NCBI GenBank assembly: GCA_946402475.1 | Contig: CAMIWP010000001.1 | Coordinates: 1 to 20,609 of the forward strand | Length of the DNA stretch: 20,609 nucleotides | Direction: 5' to 3' | DNA from: an uncultured Selenomonadaceae bacterium | Lineage (GTDB): Bacteria > Bacillota_C > Negativicutes > Selenomonadales > Selenomonadaceae | Shown: positions 1 to 7,196 of the stretch, one piece after another | How positions within the stretch are numbered: position 1 is the stretch's first letter | Layout: each line of letters begins with the position of its first letter | Translations under genes and position numbers: made by a program | Notes under the pieces: generated by a model | Databases searched by the model: none | What the model saw: only the letters and a program-made list of their open reading frames with translations | What the model was told of the DNA's origin: nothing

Positions 1-54
1 AGACGGAGTGAATATAAACGACTCAACAGAACTCATTCAGTACATCAAATTTAG
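1..54 (+). pseudogene. Possible detached upstream piece of the sensor domain (frame 2)
   Basis: Positions 2-55 are open in another frame and read DGVNINDSTELIQYIKF, which resembles the end of the first half of a Cache sensor (a G-V-x-I-x stretch followed by a helix). The downstream GGDEF protein begins mid-sensor in frame 1, so a deletion or frameshift near 50-58 would explain both. Composition also changes here: 23 of 60 bases are G or C in 1-60 against 36 of 60 in 61-120. The fragment is short and runs off the window, so the relation to the downstream gene is inference. Confidence 0.3.
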
Positions 55-912
55 GTGCTCTATCACAAGGATCAGCCCCAGGGCACTCCCTTTCAGCCGA
101 ACCCCGAGTTCCAGGAGCTGGAGATCTACCTGACCAACGGCATGTGGCTGGGCATCGCCACCCCCCTGAGCGAGGTCCACGACGAGCGCAACCGCATCCT
201 GCTCCATCTGGTGGCGGCCATCTTGGCGGTGGCCATGCTGATCTCTCTGGGGAGCATCGCTCTGGCCTCCCGGGCCATCCGTCCCCTGGCGGGAATGACC
301 GAGGCGGCAAAGCGCATCGCCTCCGGGGATCTGAACGTGGAGCTTTCCTACGAATCCGGCAACGAACTGGGGCTTTTGACCCGAAGCATCCGGGAAATGG
401 CGGCGAAGCTGGAGGTCTACGTGTATCGGGACAAGCTGACGGGGCTTCGGAATGCCGCTGCCTACATGAGCAAGGGCGGGGAGCTGGACGCCCAGACAAA
501 GGCGGGGGCAGATCTCGCCTACGGGGTGGTCATCTTCGACGCGAATTTCCTGAAAAAGGTCAACGACCAGTACGGCCACGATTCCGGCAACGAGCTCTTG
601 CGCCACGCGTCCCGGGTCATCTGCCGGGTCTTCGAACACAGTCCCGTCTACCGCATCGGCGGGGACGAGTTCGCGACGGTTCTGGAGCAACAGGACTACG
701 AGAACCGGGATGCCCTCCTGCGCCGCTTTGACGAGGAAGCCGCAAAGGAGACCTTCCCCGCGGGGGAGGACACCCTCACCATTTCCGTGGCTCGGGGATT
801 GGCCATCTACAGTCCCGGCATGGACTTTGCCGCCGTGGCGAAAAAGGCCGATGTGGCCATGTACAACCACAAGGCGTCCATCAAGTCGAAATTCGGCGAG
901 GATGTGCGGTAG
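55..912 (+). CDS. Membrane-bound GGDEF diguanylate cyclase, N-terminus broken or cut
   Basis: This reading frame encodes the membrane-anchored C-terminal part of a diguanylate cyclase, which makes cyclic di-GMP from two GTP. About 285 codons are open. Residues 1-46 look like the end of an extracytoplasmic Cache-type sensor (VLYHKD, NGMWLGIATPLSEV), residues 47-70 are a membrane helix, about 70-120 a HAMP linker, and about 122-280 the GGDEF domain. The signature GGDEF is intact at residues 202-206, and DANFLKKVND carries the metal-binding Asp. The RxxD inhibitory site upstream of GGDEF is absent (FEHS instead), so product inhibition by this site is not expected. An in-frame TAG (52-54) directly precedes the GTG at 55, and no Shine-Dalgarno sequence is visible there. 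I therefore think GTG 55 is not a natural start and that the gene is truncated or frameshifted at its 5' end. The domain call is firm; intactness is doubtful. Confidence 0.8.
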   Translation: MLYHKDQPQGTPFQPNPEFQELEIYLTNGMWLGIATPLSEVHDERNRILLHLVAAILAVAMLISLGSIALASRAIRPLAGMTEAAKRIASGDLNVELSYESGNELGLLTRSIREMAAKLEVYVYRDKLTGLRNAAAYMSKGGELDAQTKAGADLAYGVVIFDANFLKKVNDQYGHDSGNELLRHASRVICRVFEHSPVYRIGGDEFATVLEQQDYENRDALLRRFDEEAAKETFPAGEDTLTISVARGLAIYSPGMDFAAVAKKADVAMYNHKASIKSKFGEDVR

Positions 913-1029
913 AATGCCGACGAAAAATTTTCCCGTCCTCCCCGCAGCGGCAGGAAAACGCCCCTTCTCCGTGGAATACTAAAACAGGAATGCCTCGTTC
1001 ATCTTCTGCACGAAAGGATTTGAAAACCC

Positions 1030-1392
1030 ATGGAAACGAAATACGATGTAACGGTCACTGCCATCGGAAACCTGGCGCGCACCTTTTTGGAGAACAACAA
1101 CAGCGTCATCATCCTCGACGAGGGAGTGCGCCCGAATCTCGCCGACATGGTGATCGAGCACACAGCCAGCGATCTCTTTGCGGACATCACGAAGGGAGAC
1201 AAGCTCAAGTTCGGCAACAGCGAGTACACCATCGTCAGCGTCGGGGACGTGGTCAACGATACCATCCGGGAGGAAGGCCACTGCACCCTGGTCTTCAACG
1301 CCGAGGGCTCCATGCCCGGACAGATCATCCTCAAAGGGCCTGCTACACCGGTGCTGTCTCTGGGAGCGCACATCACATTCTACAAAAAATGA
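1030..1392 (+). CDS. Orphan PTS glucitol/sorbitol-type IIA protein
   Basis: The 120-residue product matches the whole length of the glucitol/sorbitol-specific IIA family (E. coli SrlB/GutA is about 123 residues). The conserved C-terminal half is clear: VGDVVNDTIREEGH, then a PGQIILKG segment. His44 in the stretch MVIEHTASDLF sits where the family carries its phosphorylated histidine. Such proteins accept phosphate from HPr and pass it to the IIB domain of a sugar transporter in the cytoplasm. No IIB or IIC gene lies next to it here, so it may serve a transporter encoded elsewhere or have a regulatory role. An AAAGG sequence at about 1014 lies roughly 12 bases upstream of the ATG. The gene follows the GGDEF gene by 117 bases on the same strand and could be co-transcribed. 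Confidence 0.8.
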   Translation: METKYDVTVTAIGNLARTFLENNNSVIILDEGVRPNLADMVIEHTASDLFADITKGDKLKFGNSEYTIVSVGDVVNDTIREEGHCTLVFNAEGSMPGQIILKGPATPVLSLGAHITFYKK

Positions 1393-1570
1393 TCGCTTGC
1401 TTCTGCGATGTTCCCCCCTCTTGTCGAAAATTGACAAGCAAAATTTGCTCTGCGCATGCCAACTTAGGGAAGTGAGGGACATTTTTGCCTCGTTATATCT
1501 TTCCAGCTACCGGGCAGATTCCGGACTTTCACCGAGCAGAAACGTGCGCCGCCGGGCGAACACCCGTAAA

Positions 1571-1611
1571 AAAAAGCGCCGGGAGGAAAAATCTTCCTCC
1601 CGGCGCTTTTT
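1571..1611. terminator. Bidirectional rho-independent terminator
   Basis: A 13-bp perfect stem (1576-1588 paired with 1594-1606, loop AAATC) is flanked by a run of A on the left and a run of T on the right, so it works on both strands. It lies between the plus-strand PTS IIA gene and the 3' end of the minus-strand rnf operon and should end both transcripts. Confidence 0.93.
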
Positions 1612-1627
1612 CTGCCCGTGGATTCCC

Positions 1628-2461
1628 TCATGCAATTCTTGTTGCACTGAGCTCTGCGATGATGTTCTCAATGGCCTTGGTGGGACACTTGGCGAGACAG
1701 GCTGCCTCGGCGCATTTCTCCCGGCAGATGGCGCTGTCCACCACGGCCAGATTCTTCTCCAACCGGATGGCACCGTGGGGACAGCTTCTCATGCACATGC
1801 CGCAGCCGATGCAGGCATTCTTGCAGAGCTTCCGCGCCACGGGGCCCTTGTCCCGGGAGCTGCAAGCCACCTCCACGGGCGCCTCGAAGCTCTTGAGGGC
1901 GAGAAGGGACTGGGGACAGGTCTGGACGCATTTGCCGCAGCCCGTGCAAACCTCCCGATCCACGACGGGGAGACCGTCCTCCCCCATGGAAAGGGCCCCG
2001 AAAGGACATTCCCGCACACAGTTGCCAAAGCCGATGCAGCCGAACTTGCACCCCTTGGGCCCTCCCTGGACCAGCTTTGCCGCCGCGCAGTCGGGAACGC
2101 CCTCATACTCCGCCGCGAAGGCCGCCGCCGTCTTCGTGCCCCGGCATTTGAGGAAGGCGTAACGAGGTTCCGCCGCCTCCGCCTTTTTTCCTGTGAGCTC
2201 CGCCACCTTCCGGGCCACGGCAGCCTTGCCGGGGACGCAGAGGTTCGGCGGCACCGACGGATCCTCCACCACCGCCTCGGCGTACTTGGCACAGCCCGCA
2301 TAGCCGCAAGCGCCGCACTGGCCCTTCGGCAGGATGTCCTCCACCTCCTCGATGAGGGGATTCGCCTCCATGGCAAATTTCTTATCGGCCAAAGCGAGGA
2401 CGATGCCAAAAAAGGCGCCCACCCCCACCAGCACAACGATGATCATCAATGATGTATTCAC
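1628..2461 (-). CDS. rnfB: Rnf complex iron-sulfur subunit RnfB
   Basis: RnfB takes electrons from reduced ferredoxin and feeds them into the membrane Rnf complex. The 277-residue product has an N-terminal membrane helix (about 5-25) and a Fe4S domain with Cys49, 52, 57 and 75 in the GQCGACGYAGC pattern. Further cysteines at 138, 142, 148, 152 (with 182) and 172, 175, 178, 182 fit two ferredoxin-type clusters, and additional Cys groups at 213-227 and 246-259 suggest more. It is much longer than the proteobacterial RnfB (about 190 residues) and resembles the multi-cluster clostridial type. The start is a GTG with GGAGG nine bases upstream; an ATG five codons in has no better site. It is the last gene of the operon, 15 bases after rnfA, and is followed by the 1571-1611 terminator. 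Confidence 0.95.
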   Translation of the reverse strand: MNTSLMIIVVLVGVGAFFGIVLALADKKFAMEANPLIEEVEDILPKGQCGACGYAGCAKYAEAVVEDPSVPPNLCVPGKAAVARKVAELTGKKAEAAEPRYAFLKCRGTKTAAAFAAEYEGVPDCAAAKLVQGGPKGCKFGCIGFGNCVRECPFGALSMGEDGLPVVDREVCTGCGKCVQTCPQSLLALKSFEAPVEVACSSRDKGPVARKLCKNACIGCGMCMRSCPHGAIRLEKNLAVVDSAICREKCAEAACLAKCPTKAIENIIAELSATRIA

Positions 2462-2476
2462 GCTATCAAACCTCCG

Positions 2477-3052
2477 TCAAAGCATCCCGGAAAAGCCCAA
2501 AAAGGCCAGAGACAGCATCCCCGCCAGGATAAAGGCAATGCCGATGCCCTGCAGGGGCTTCGGCACATCCGCGTAGGCCAGCTTCTCCCTGAGAGATGCC
2601 ATGAGGATCAGGGCCAAGGCGAAGCCCAGGCCGGAACCAATGGCGAAGACGATGCTCTTCATCAGGCTGTAGCTGTTCTCCACATTGAGGATCGGCACCG
2701 CCAGGACAATGCAGTTGGTGGCGATGAGCAAGAGGTAGATGCCCCACATGTTGTAAAGAGCCGGGGCCTGCTTCTTGATGACCAGCTCCAGAAGCTGCAC
2801 GAAGCTGGCCGTCAGCACCACGAACACGATGGTGGTGAGAAAGGTCAGCCCAAAGGGCTGGAGGACGAAGAAGTAGACGATCCAGGCGAGAATGGAGCTC
2901 ATGGTCATGACGGAGGTGACCGCCATGCCCATGCCCACGGAAGCGCTGAGGTTCTTGGAGATGCCGAAGAAAATGCAGAGCCCCAGGAATTTCGTCAGCA
3001 CGAAATTGTTGATGATGACCGCCCCGATGAAGAGTGTCAAATATTCCGCCAT
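2477..3052 (-). CDS. rnfA: Rnf complex membrane subunit RnfA
   Basis: RnfA is one of the two inverted-topology membrane subunits that hold an iron-sulfur centre within the membrane and form part of the ion path. The 191-residue product has about six membrane helices over its full length. Cys26 (LGLCIFFG) and Cys114 (ATNCIVL) are at the two conserved cluster-ligand positions of RnfA/NqrE. I start it at ATG 3052 (MAEYLTLF), because the open frame upstream reads charged, non-homologous residues and AGGAG lies 12 bases before this ATG. The start is one base after the rnfE stop, which points to translational coupling. Confidence 0.94.
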   Translation of the reverse strand: MAEYLTLFIGAVIINNFVLTKFLGLCIFFGISKNLSASVGMGMAVTSVMTMSSILAWIVYFFVLQPFGLTFLTTIVFVVLTASFVQLLELVIKKQAPALYNMWGIYLLLIATNCIVLAVPILNVENSYSLMKSIVFAIGSGLGFALALILMASLREKLAYADVPKPLQGIGIAFILAGMLSLAFLGFSGML

Positions 3053-3053
3053 A

Positions 3054-3686
3054 TCAACCCAACGCTCCTTTCCCTTCCGCAAGGCGGGCCTTCTCCCGCT
3101 TTGCGATCCACGTCTTTGTGCCCGCCACCAGATAGCCGATGAGAATGAAGGCCCCCGGCGGCAGGATCATCATGAGCATGGGGCTGTAGGACTCCCCAAA
3201 AACCGGCATGCCAAGGATCGTGCCCGCGCCGATGACCTCGCGGATAACGGAGATGACCAGCATGGCCACCGTGAATCCGCAGCCCATGCCGAAACCGTCA
3301 CAGAAGGACTTCACCACGCCGTTTTTCGAGGCGAAGACCTCCGCCCGGGCGAGGATGATGGCGAAGACCACCACCAAGGCCAGGTAAATGCCCATGGCCT
3401 TGTACAGATGAGGGAAATAGGCCTGCAGCACCAACTGGGCCACCGTGACAATGGTGGCGATGGAGGTGATGTAGACCGGCACCCGAACCTTGGGATTCAC
3501 CCAGTGGCGCACGATGGACACCACCACATTGTTGGACGTGATGACGAAGGTCACCGTCAGCCCCATGGTGAGACCGTTCACCACCGTGGTGGTGACGGCA
3601 AGGGCGGGACAAAGGCTCAAAGCCAAGATGAAAATCGGGTTTTCCTCCAGAATCCCCTTGCTGAAAATCTGCCACAATTCCTTCAC
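3054..3686 (-). CDS. rnfE: Rnf complex membrane subunit RnfE, with one expected cysteine missing
   Basis: RnfE pairs with RnfA in the membrane to hold the intramembrane iron-sulfur centre. The 210-residue product has six predicted helices and the family segments ENPIFILALSLCPALAV and ARAEVFASKN. The first conserved cysteine is present (Cys26). The second, normally in an Asn-Cys pair just before the L-x-RAE motif, is replaced: the sequence reads VVVFAIILARAE, so residues 108-109 are Phe-Ala. Two other cysteines, Cys129 and Cys136 (FCDGFGMGCGF), occur where relatives I recall usually have none. I start it at GTG 3686, with GGGAGG about eight bases upstream and the rnfG stop two bases before it. 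The extended frame up to 3719 overlaps rnfG and is not needed. Confidence 0.93.
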   Translation of the reverse strand: MKELWQIFSKGILEENPIFILALSLCPALAVTTTVVNGLTMGLTVTFVITSNNVVVSIVRHWVNPKVRVPVYITSIATIVTVAQLVLQAYFPHLYKAMGIYLALVVVFAIILARAEVFASKNGVVKSFCDGFGMGCGFTVAMLVISVIREVIGAGTILGMPVFGESYSPMLMMILPPGAFILIGYLVAGTKTWIAKREKARLAEGKGALG

Positions 3687-3687
3687 G

Positions 3688-4248
3688 TCAATTCCCTCCC
3701 TTGAAGGCAGCCACCGCATCCACGGCCTGCTTGACCCCGAGGGTCACGGCCCGGGAAGATATGGTGGCTCCCGTCATGGCCTGGATATCCTCCTTGTTGG
3801 AGGGATCCTTGACCACCTGCAGATGAGATGCGCCCTTTTTCTTGAACTGGTTGCGGAACGCCGGCTTCTGGGCATTGTCCCCGAGGCCCGGCGTCTCGTT
3901 GTGCTCCAGGATGGAAAAGTCCACCACCTTTCCCTCCTCCGTCACTGCCACCAGCATCTTGATGGTGCCTCCGTACCCCTTTGTCTCACTGGGGACGATA
4001 TAGGCAACGGCGGAGCCGCCCTTCCGGGCCTCGAACCATCCCTCCCGGCCCGGGACCGGCCGAAAATCCTCCGCGTCCGCCACCAGCTCCCGCATGGATT
4101 CCTGCTTCATCTGCTCCGCTTTCTCCGCTGCGATGGGAGCCGTCACGTAGTAGACCGCGCCGATGACGATGCCGGAGAGGAAAGATGCCGCCACGAGATT
4201 GAAGGCGATACGGAAAATGGAGTTGTTGTTTTTCTCTGCCTGTACCAT
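3688..4248 (-). CDS. rnfG: Rnf complex covalent FMN subunit RnfG
   Basis: RnfG carries a covalently bound FMN on the outer face of the membrane and passes electrons along the complex. The 186-residue product has an N-terminal membrane anchor (about 12-37) and an FMN-binding domain. Thr162 in TGATISS is the expected flavin attachment residue, and the conserved ETPGLGD stretch is at 118-124. Its ATG overlaps the rnfD stop by one base (TAATG), and rnfE starts one base after its own stop, so the subunits are probably made in step. Flavin attachment normally needs an ApbE flavin transferase, which is not encoded in this window. Confidence 0.94.
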   Translation of the reverse strand: MVQAEKNNNSIFRIAFNLVAASFLSGIVIGAVYYVTAPIAAEKAEQMKQESMRELVADAEDFRPVPGREGWFEARKGGSAVAYIVPSETKGYGGTIKMLVAVTEEGKVVDFSILEHNETPGLGDNAQKPAFRNQFKKKGASHLQVVKDPSNKEDIQAMTGATISSRAVTLGVKQAVDAVAAFKGGN

Positions 4249-5261
4249 TATTTCTTCTCCTCCGTGCCAAAAATCCGGGGTTTCATCAGGCGGTCAATGA
4301 GAGGCGTCACCGCATTCATGAGAAGGAGGGAATAGCAAACCCCCTCGGGGTAGCCCCCCACCAGGCGGATGAGCACCGTGATGGCCCCCGCCCCTGCGGC
4401 AAAGAGGATCTGCCCCCTCACCGTCATGGGAATCGTCACCATATCCGTTGCCATGAAGAAGGCGCCCAGCATGAGTCCCCCCGCCATGACGTGGAACAGG
4501 GGATCCCCCGTAAGAAGGCCCTCGGGGCCGAAGATCCAGGTGAGAACCCCCACCGTCAAAATCATCACCGCCGGGACGATCCAGTTCACATAGCCCTTCC
4601 AGATGAGATAAAGCCCCCCCAGCAGGAGCAGCAACGTGCTGGTTTCCCCAAGGCTTCCGTTCCGCATGCCCAAAAAGAGGGCCCGGTACATCTCCCCCTG
4701 TCCGCCGAAAGTGCTTACCAAAGCATCGTAGCCCTGCAATTTCAAGATGTTGAGCGGCGTGGCGCTGGTCATGGCATCCACCCCGCCCGCATCCTTCATA
4801 GCCGACCAGGTGGTCATGGCCACGGGCCAGGAAACCATGAGAGCAGCCCTGCCGATGTGGGCGGGATTGAAGATGTTGAAGCCCAGCCCCCCCATGGACT
4901 GTTTCGCCACGACGATGGCCAGGGCGGAACCGATGGCCACCATGTAGGGAGGCAGGAGGGGAGACATGGACATGGCCAGCAGGAGCCCCGTGACGCAGGC
5001 GCTTCCGTCAAAGGCCGTGACGGGCTGCCCCATGGCTTTTTGCCAGAGGTATTCCGACAATATGGCAAAGAGAATTCCCGTCATCATGTTGATCAGCGCC
5101 GGAACACCGAACCAGACAACGGCAAAAATGGCCGCGGGGGCCAGCGCGAGATTGACCTGCCACATGATGTGATCAATGGTTTCCCCATCCCGGATGTGGG
5201 GCGACGAGGATATGGTAAAGACCGGATCCTCCACCGGTTTCTTCATGGTTTCTTCGCTCAT
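4248..5261 (-). CDS. rnfD: Rnf complex membrane FMN subunit RnfD
   Basis: RnfD is the large membrane subunit related to NqrB, with covalent FMN and a role in ion translocation. The 337-residue product is rich in membrane helices. Thr168 in TSATPLN is the expected FMN attachment site, and FNPAHIGRAA (131-140) and a C-terminal YPEGVCYSLLLMNAVTPLID block are typical. I start it at ATG 5261 (MSEETMKK), which overlaps the rnfC stop in an ATGA junction; the longer open frame upstream is simply the alternative frame of rnfC. It overlaps rnfG by one base. Confidence 0.94.
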   Translation of the reverse strand: MSEETMKKPVEDPVFTISSSPHIRDGETIDHIMWQVNLALAPAAIFAVVWFGVPALINMMTGILFAILSEYLWQKAMGQPVTAFDGSACVTGLLLAMSMSPLLPPYMVAIGSALAIVVAKQSMGGLGFNIFNPAHIGRAALMVSWPVAMTTWSAMKDAGGVDAMTSATPLNILKLQGYDALVSTFGGQGEMYRALFLGMRNGSLGETSTLLLLLGGLYLIWKGYVNWIVPAVMILTVGVLTWIFGPEGLLTGDPLFHVMAGGLMLGAFFMATDMVTIPMTVRGQILFAAGAGAITVLIRLVGGYPEGVCYSLLLMNAVTPLIDRLMKPRIFGTEEKK

Positions 5262-6610
5262 TTCTTCACCCCTTGTCCCTTGGCCGCCGCCTTTGCCTTC
5301 TCCCGCTCCATCTCCGCGCGAAGCTCTCCCTTGGTCAGGCGGATGTACTGCACGATGTTCCGCTTGGCAGGGCAGACGAAGGTGCAGCTCCCGCACTCAA
5401 TGCAGTTCATGACGCCGTAATCGTCACGGGCACTGGCGTAGGCCGCCCGCTGCCCCAGGATGCTGAGCATACTGGGAACAAGCCCCATGGGACAGGCCTT
5501 CACGCAGCGACCGCAGCGGATGCAGGCCCGCTCCTTCCCGTGGGCCGTGAGTTTCTTCGTCAGGCCCAGGATCCCGGAGGACCCCTTCATCACAGGCACA
5601 TCCAGGCTGAACTGGGCAAAGCCCATCATGGGCCCCCCCGCCAGGAGCTTATCCGGCGCTTCCTTGAACCCGCCGCAGTAGTCGATGACATCCCGGTAAC
5701 GGGTACCGATGCGGACCCGCAGGTTCTTCGGGTTTCTCACCGCATCCCCGGACACCGTGGTGATGCGCTCCGTCAAAGGAAGGCCCTTCTCCACCGCGTC
5801 GGCGATGGCCGCCACCGTCCCTGCGTTCTGCACCACCACGCCCACGTCCATGGGCAGTCCCCCGCAGGGAACCTCCCGCCCCGTGAGCACATAGATGAGC
5901 ATTTTCTCCGCCCCTTGGGGATATTTCGTCTTCAAAGAGGCCACTTGGATCTTTGTGCCCTCGCAAGCCTTGGAAAGGGATGCAACGGCATCGGGCTTGT
6001 TGTCCTCGACGCCGATGTAGCAGTCCTTCACCCCGAGGATCCTCGCCAAGATCCGCACACCCGTCACGATGCGCTCCGGCTCCTCCAGCATGAGGCGATA
6101 ATCCGCCGTCAGATACGGCTCACACTCCGCGCCGTCCACAATGAGCACATCAATGGTCTTGGGGGGATCCAGCTTGATATGAGAGGGAAAGGTAGCTCCT
6201 CCCATGCCCACGATCCCCGCCACGCGAATGGCGTCCAGGACCTCGTCATAGGTCATCTTCTTCCAGTCCCGATGAAGGGGAAGCCCCTCCGCCCATTCAT
6301 CCTTTCCGTCGCTCTCGATGACCACGGCCTGGCAACAGATGCGCCCGGAATGGGGGAGCACATCGATCTTCGTGACCTTGCCGGACACCGATGCGTGGAT
6401 GTCCGCATGCATGAATGCCTCGCTGGTGCCGATGACCTGCCCCCGCTTCACCGTGTCCCCCACCTTTACCGTGGGAGTGCACGGCGCGCCGATGTGCTGG
6501 CTCATGGGGATCACCACCTCAGCAGGAACCGGAGGCGTCTCGATGGGCTGGTTCTTTGCCAGCTCCTTGCCATCCTTCGGATGGATGCCCCCGAGAAACG
6601 TCTTGAACAT
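5258..6610 (-). CDS. rnfC: Rnf complex NADH/FMN iron-sulfur subunit RnfC
   Basis: RnfC is the peripheral subunit where NAD+ is reduced. The 450-residue product has the glycine-rich nucleotide/FMN motif GIVGMGGATFPSHIK at about 132-146, and two 4Fe-4S motifs near the C-terminus: CIRCGRCVKACP (363-374) and CIECGSCTFVCP (403-414). The C-terminal tail is short, without the long Ala/Lys-rich extension of many proteobacterial RnfC proteins. I start it at ATG 6610 (MFKTFLGG), with GAGGTGG six bases upstream; the 19 extra codons open upstream read through a very AT-rich leader. It is separated from the RseC-like gene by 90 bases, unlike the tight spacing further down the operon. Confidence 0.95.
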   Translation of the reverse strand: MFKTFLGGIHPKDGKELAKNQPIETPPVPAEVVIPMSQHIGAPCTPTVKVGDTVKRGQVIGTSEAFMHADIHASVSGKVTKIDVLPHSGRICCQAVVIESDGKDEWAEGLPLHRDWKKMTYDEVLDAIRVAGIVGMGGATFPSHIKLDPPKTIDVLIVDGAECEPYLTADYRLMLEEPERIVTGVRILARILGVKDCYIGVEDNKPDAVASLSKACEGTKIQVASLKTKYPQGAEKMLIYVLTGREVPCGGLPMDVGVVVQNAGTVAAIADAVEKGLPLTERITTVSGDAVRNPKNLRVRIGTRYRDVIDYCGGFKEAPDKLLAGGPMMGFAQFSLDVPVMKGSSGILGLTKKLTAHGKERACIRCGRCVKACPMGLVPSMLSILGQRAAYASARDDYGVMNCIECGSCTFVCPAKRNIVQYIRLTKGELRAEMEREKAKAAAKGQGVKK

Positions 6611-6700
6611 GAAAAACCACCTCAGTCTTACGAAGGAACTGTTCATAAATGAATAGCTCCTAAACACTTATAAATATAACTTTATAAAAACATTATAATA
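6611..6700 (-). promoter_or_regulatory. AT-rich leader between RseC-like gene and rnfC
   Basis: The 90-base gap is extremely AT-rich (7 G/C in the 60 bases 6661-6720) inside an otherwise GC-rich operon. It holds three TTATAA/TATAAT-like hexamers, one of them (TATAAT, 6697-6692 on the minus strand) just after the upstream stop codon, but no good -35 sequence 17 bases before it (TAATTA). It may be an internal promoter or an RNA-processing site that lets rnfC-B be expressed separately. No hairpin terminator is seen in it. Confidence 0.35.
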
Positions 6701-7111
6701 TCATAGAATTTCAATAATTACGGGCTTCATCTGCTGGTTTTTCGCCGCCCGTCGGTCAAAGAGCTTGACGCCCAGAAGGGACATCAGAAAGAAAACCGCC
6801 GCCCCCGCCACGGTGCCGACGGATTCCTCCATACCACGGGCCAGGCTCATCTGCCAGCCGAACAACGCCCCCAAGCCCGCAGAAAGGAGCGGCAGGAGAA
6901 AGACGACAAAGGCCCCCAGCAAGACCTGTTCCTCCCGCATTTCGAAGCGGACGCGCTGCCCCGGTTTTGCGCCGAGGTCGTTCACCGCATCCACAATCAC
7001 ATGCCGGCTGGAGGGACAGGCTCCGCAACCCGTACACTCCTCGTGCCGTCCCACCTTTACCCGGGCGATGCGTCCCTCCACATCCATCACAAGACCCTGT
7101 TCCTGTTTCAT
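6701..7111 (-). CDS. RseC/MucC-family protein (SoxR-reducing system type)
   Basis: The 136-residue product has the layout of the RseC/MucC family: a short N-terminal domain with CTGCGAC (Cys26, 29, 32) followed by two membrane helices (about 63-86 and 98-118) and a short basic tail. In E. coli RseC works with the Rsx (Rnf-like) complex to keep SoxR reduced. A gene of this family heading an rnf operon fits a role in assembling or tuning the Rnf complex; that role is inference here. I start it at ATG 7111 (MKQEQGLV), because GAGGTGG lies five bases upstream, whereas the ATGs at 7156 and 7150 have no ribosome binding site. Confidence 0.85.
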   Translation of the reverse strand: MKQEQGLVMDVEGRIARVKVGRHEECTGCGACPSSRHVIVDAVNDLGAKPGQRVRFEMREEQVLLGAFVVFLLPLLSAGLGALFGWQMSLARGMEESVGTVAGAAVFFLMSLLGVKLFDRRAAKNQQMKPVIIEIL

Positions 7112-7164
7112 GAACCCCACCTCGATGCAACAAAACTCCATCCGCTCCATACTCATACTTGTCT

Positions 7165-7193
7165 TTGATTAAAATTTTAAATCATCTTATAAT
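7165..7193 (+). promoter_or_regulatory. Candidate plus-strand sigma-70 promoter
   Basis: TTGATT (7165-7170) and a perfect TATAAT (7188-7193) are spaced by exactly 17 bases. A transcript from here would start near 7200, contain the two downstream hairpins and run antisense into the 3' end of the PBP gene. No plus-strand protein gene follows. It sits inside the 14-base inverted repeat, so it could also be a chance product of the AT-rich palindrome. Confidence 0.4.
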
Positions 7194-7196
7194 GAA
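7168..7196 (-). promoter_or_regulatory. Candidate promoter of the RseC-like/rnf operon
   Basis: On the minus strand TTCATT (7196-7191) and TTTAAT (7173-7168) are 17 bases apart. The -10 matches five of six consensus bases; the -35 is weak. The position, about 50 bases upstream of the RseC-like start codon, suits the first gene of the rnf operon. It overlaps the opposite-facing candidate promoter, and both lie within the inverted repeat, so one protein binding there could control both. Confidence 0.35.

Noticed and set aside
1420..1438. Small hairpin CTTGTC/GACAAG with TTGACA inside, downstream of the PTS IIA gene
   Set aside because: Six pairs with no U-run, and no matching -10 seventeen bases after TTGACA, so neither a terminator nor a promoter is supported.
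3687..3719. Longer RnfE start at 3719 giving 11 extra residues
   Set aside because: The extension overlaps rnfG and is non-homologous; GTG 3686 has a better-placed GGGAGG and the residues from there match the family start.
5273..6652. A 459-codon plus-strand open frame opposite rnfC
   Set aside because: Shadow of rnfC; low-complexity His/Arg/Leu-rich product with no ribosome binding site or partner gene.
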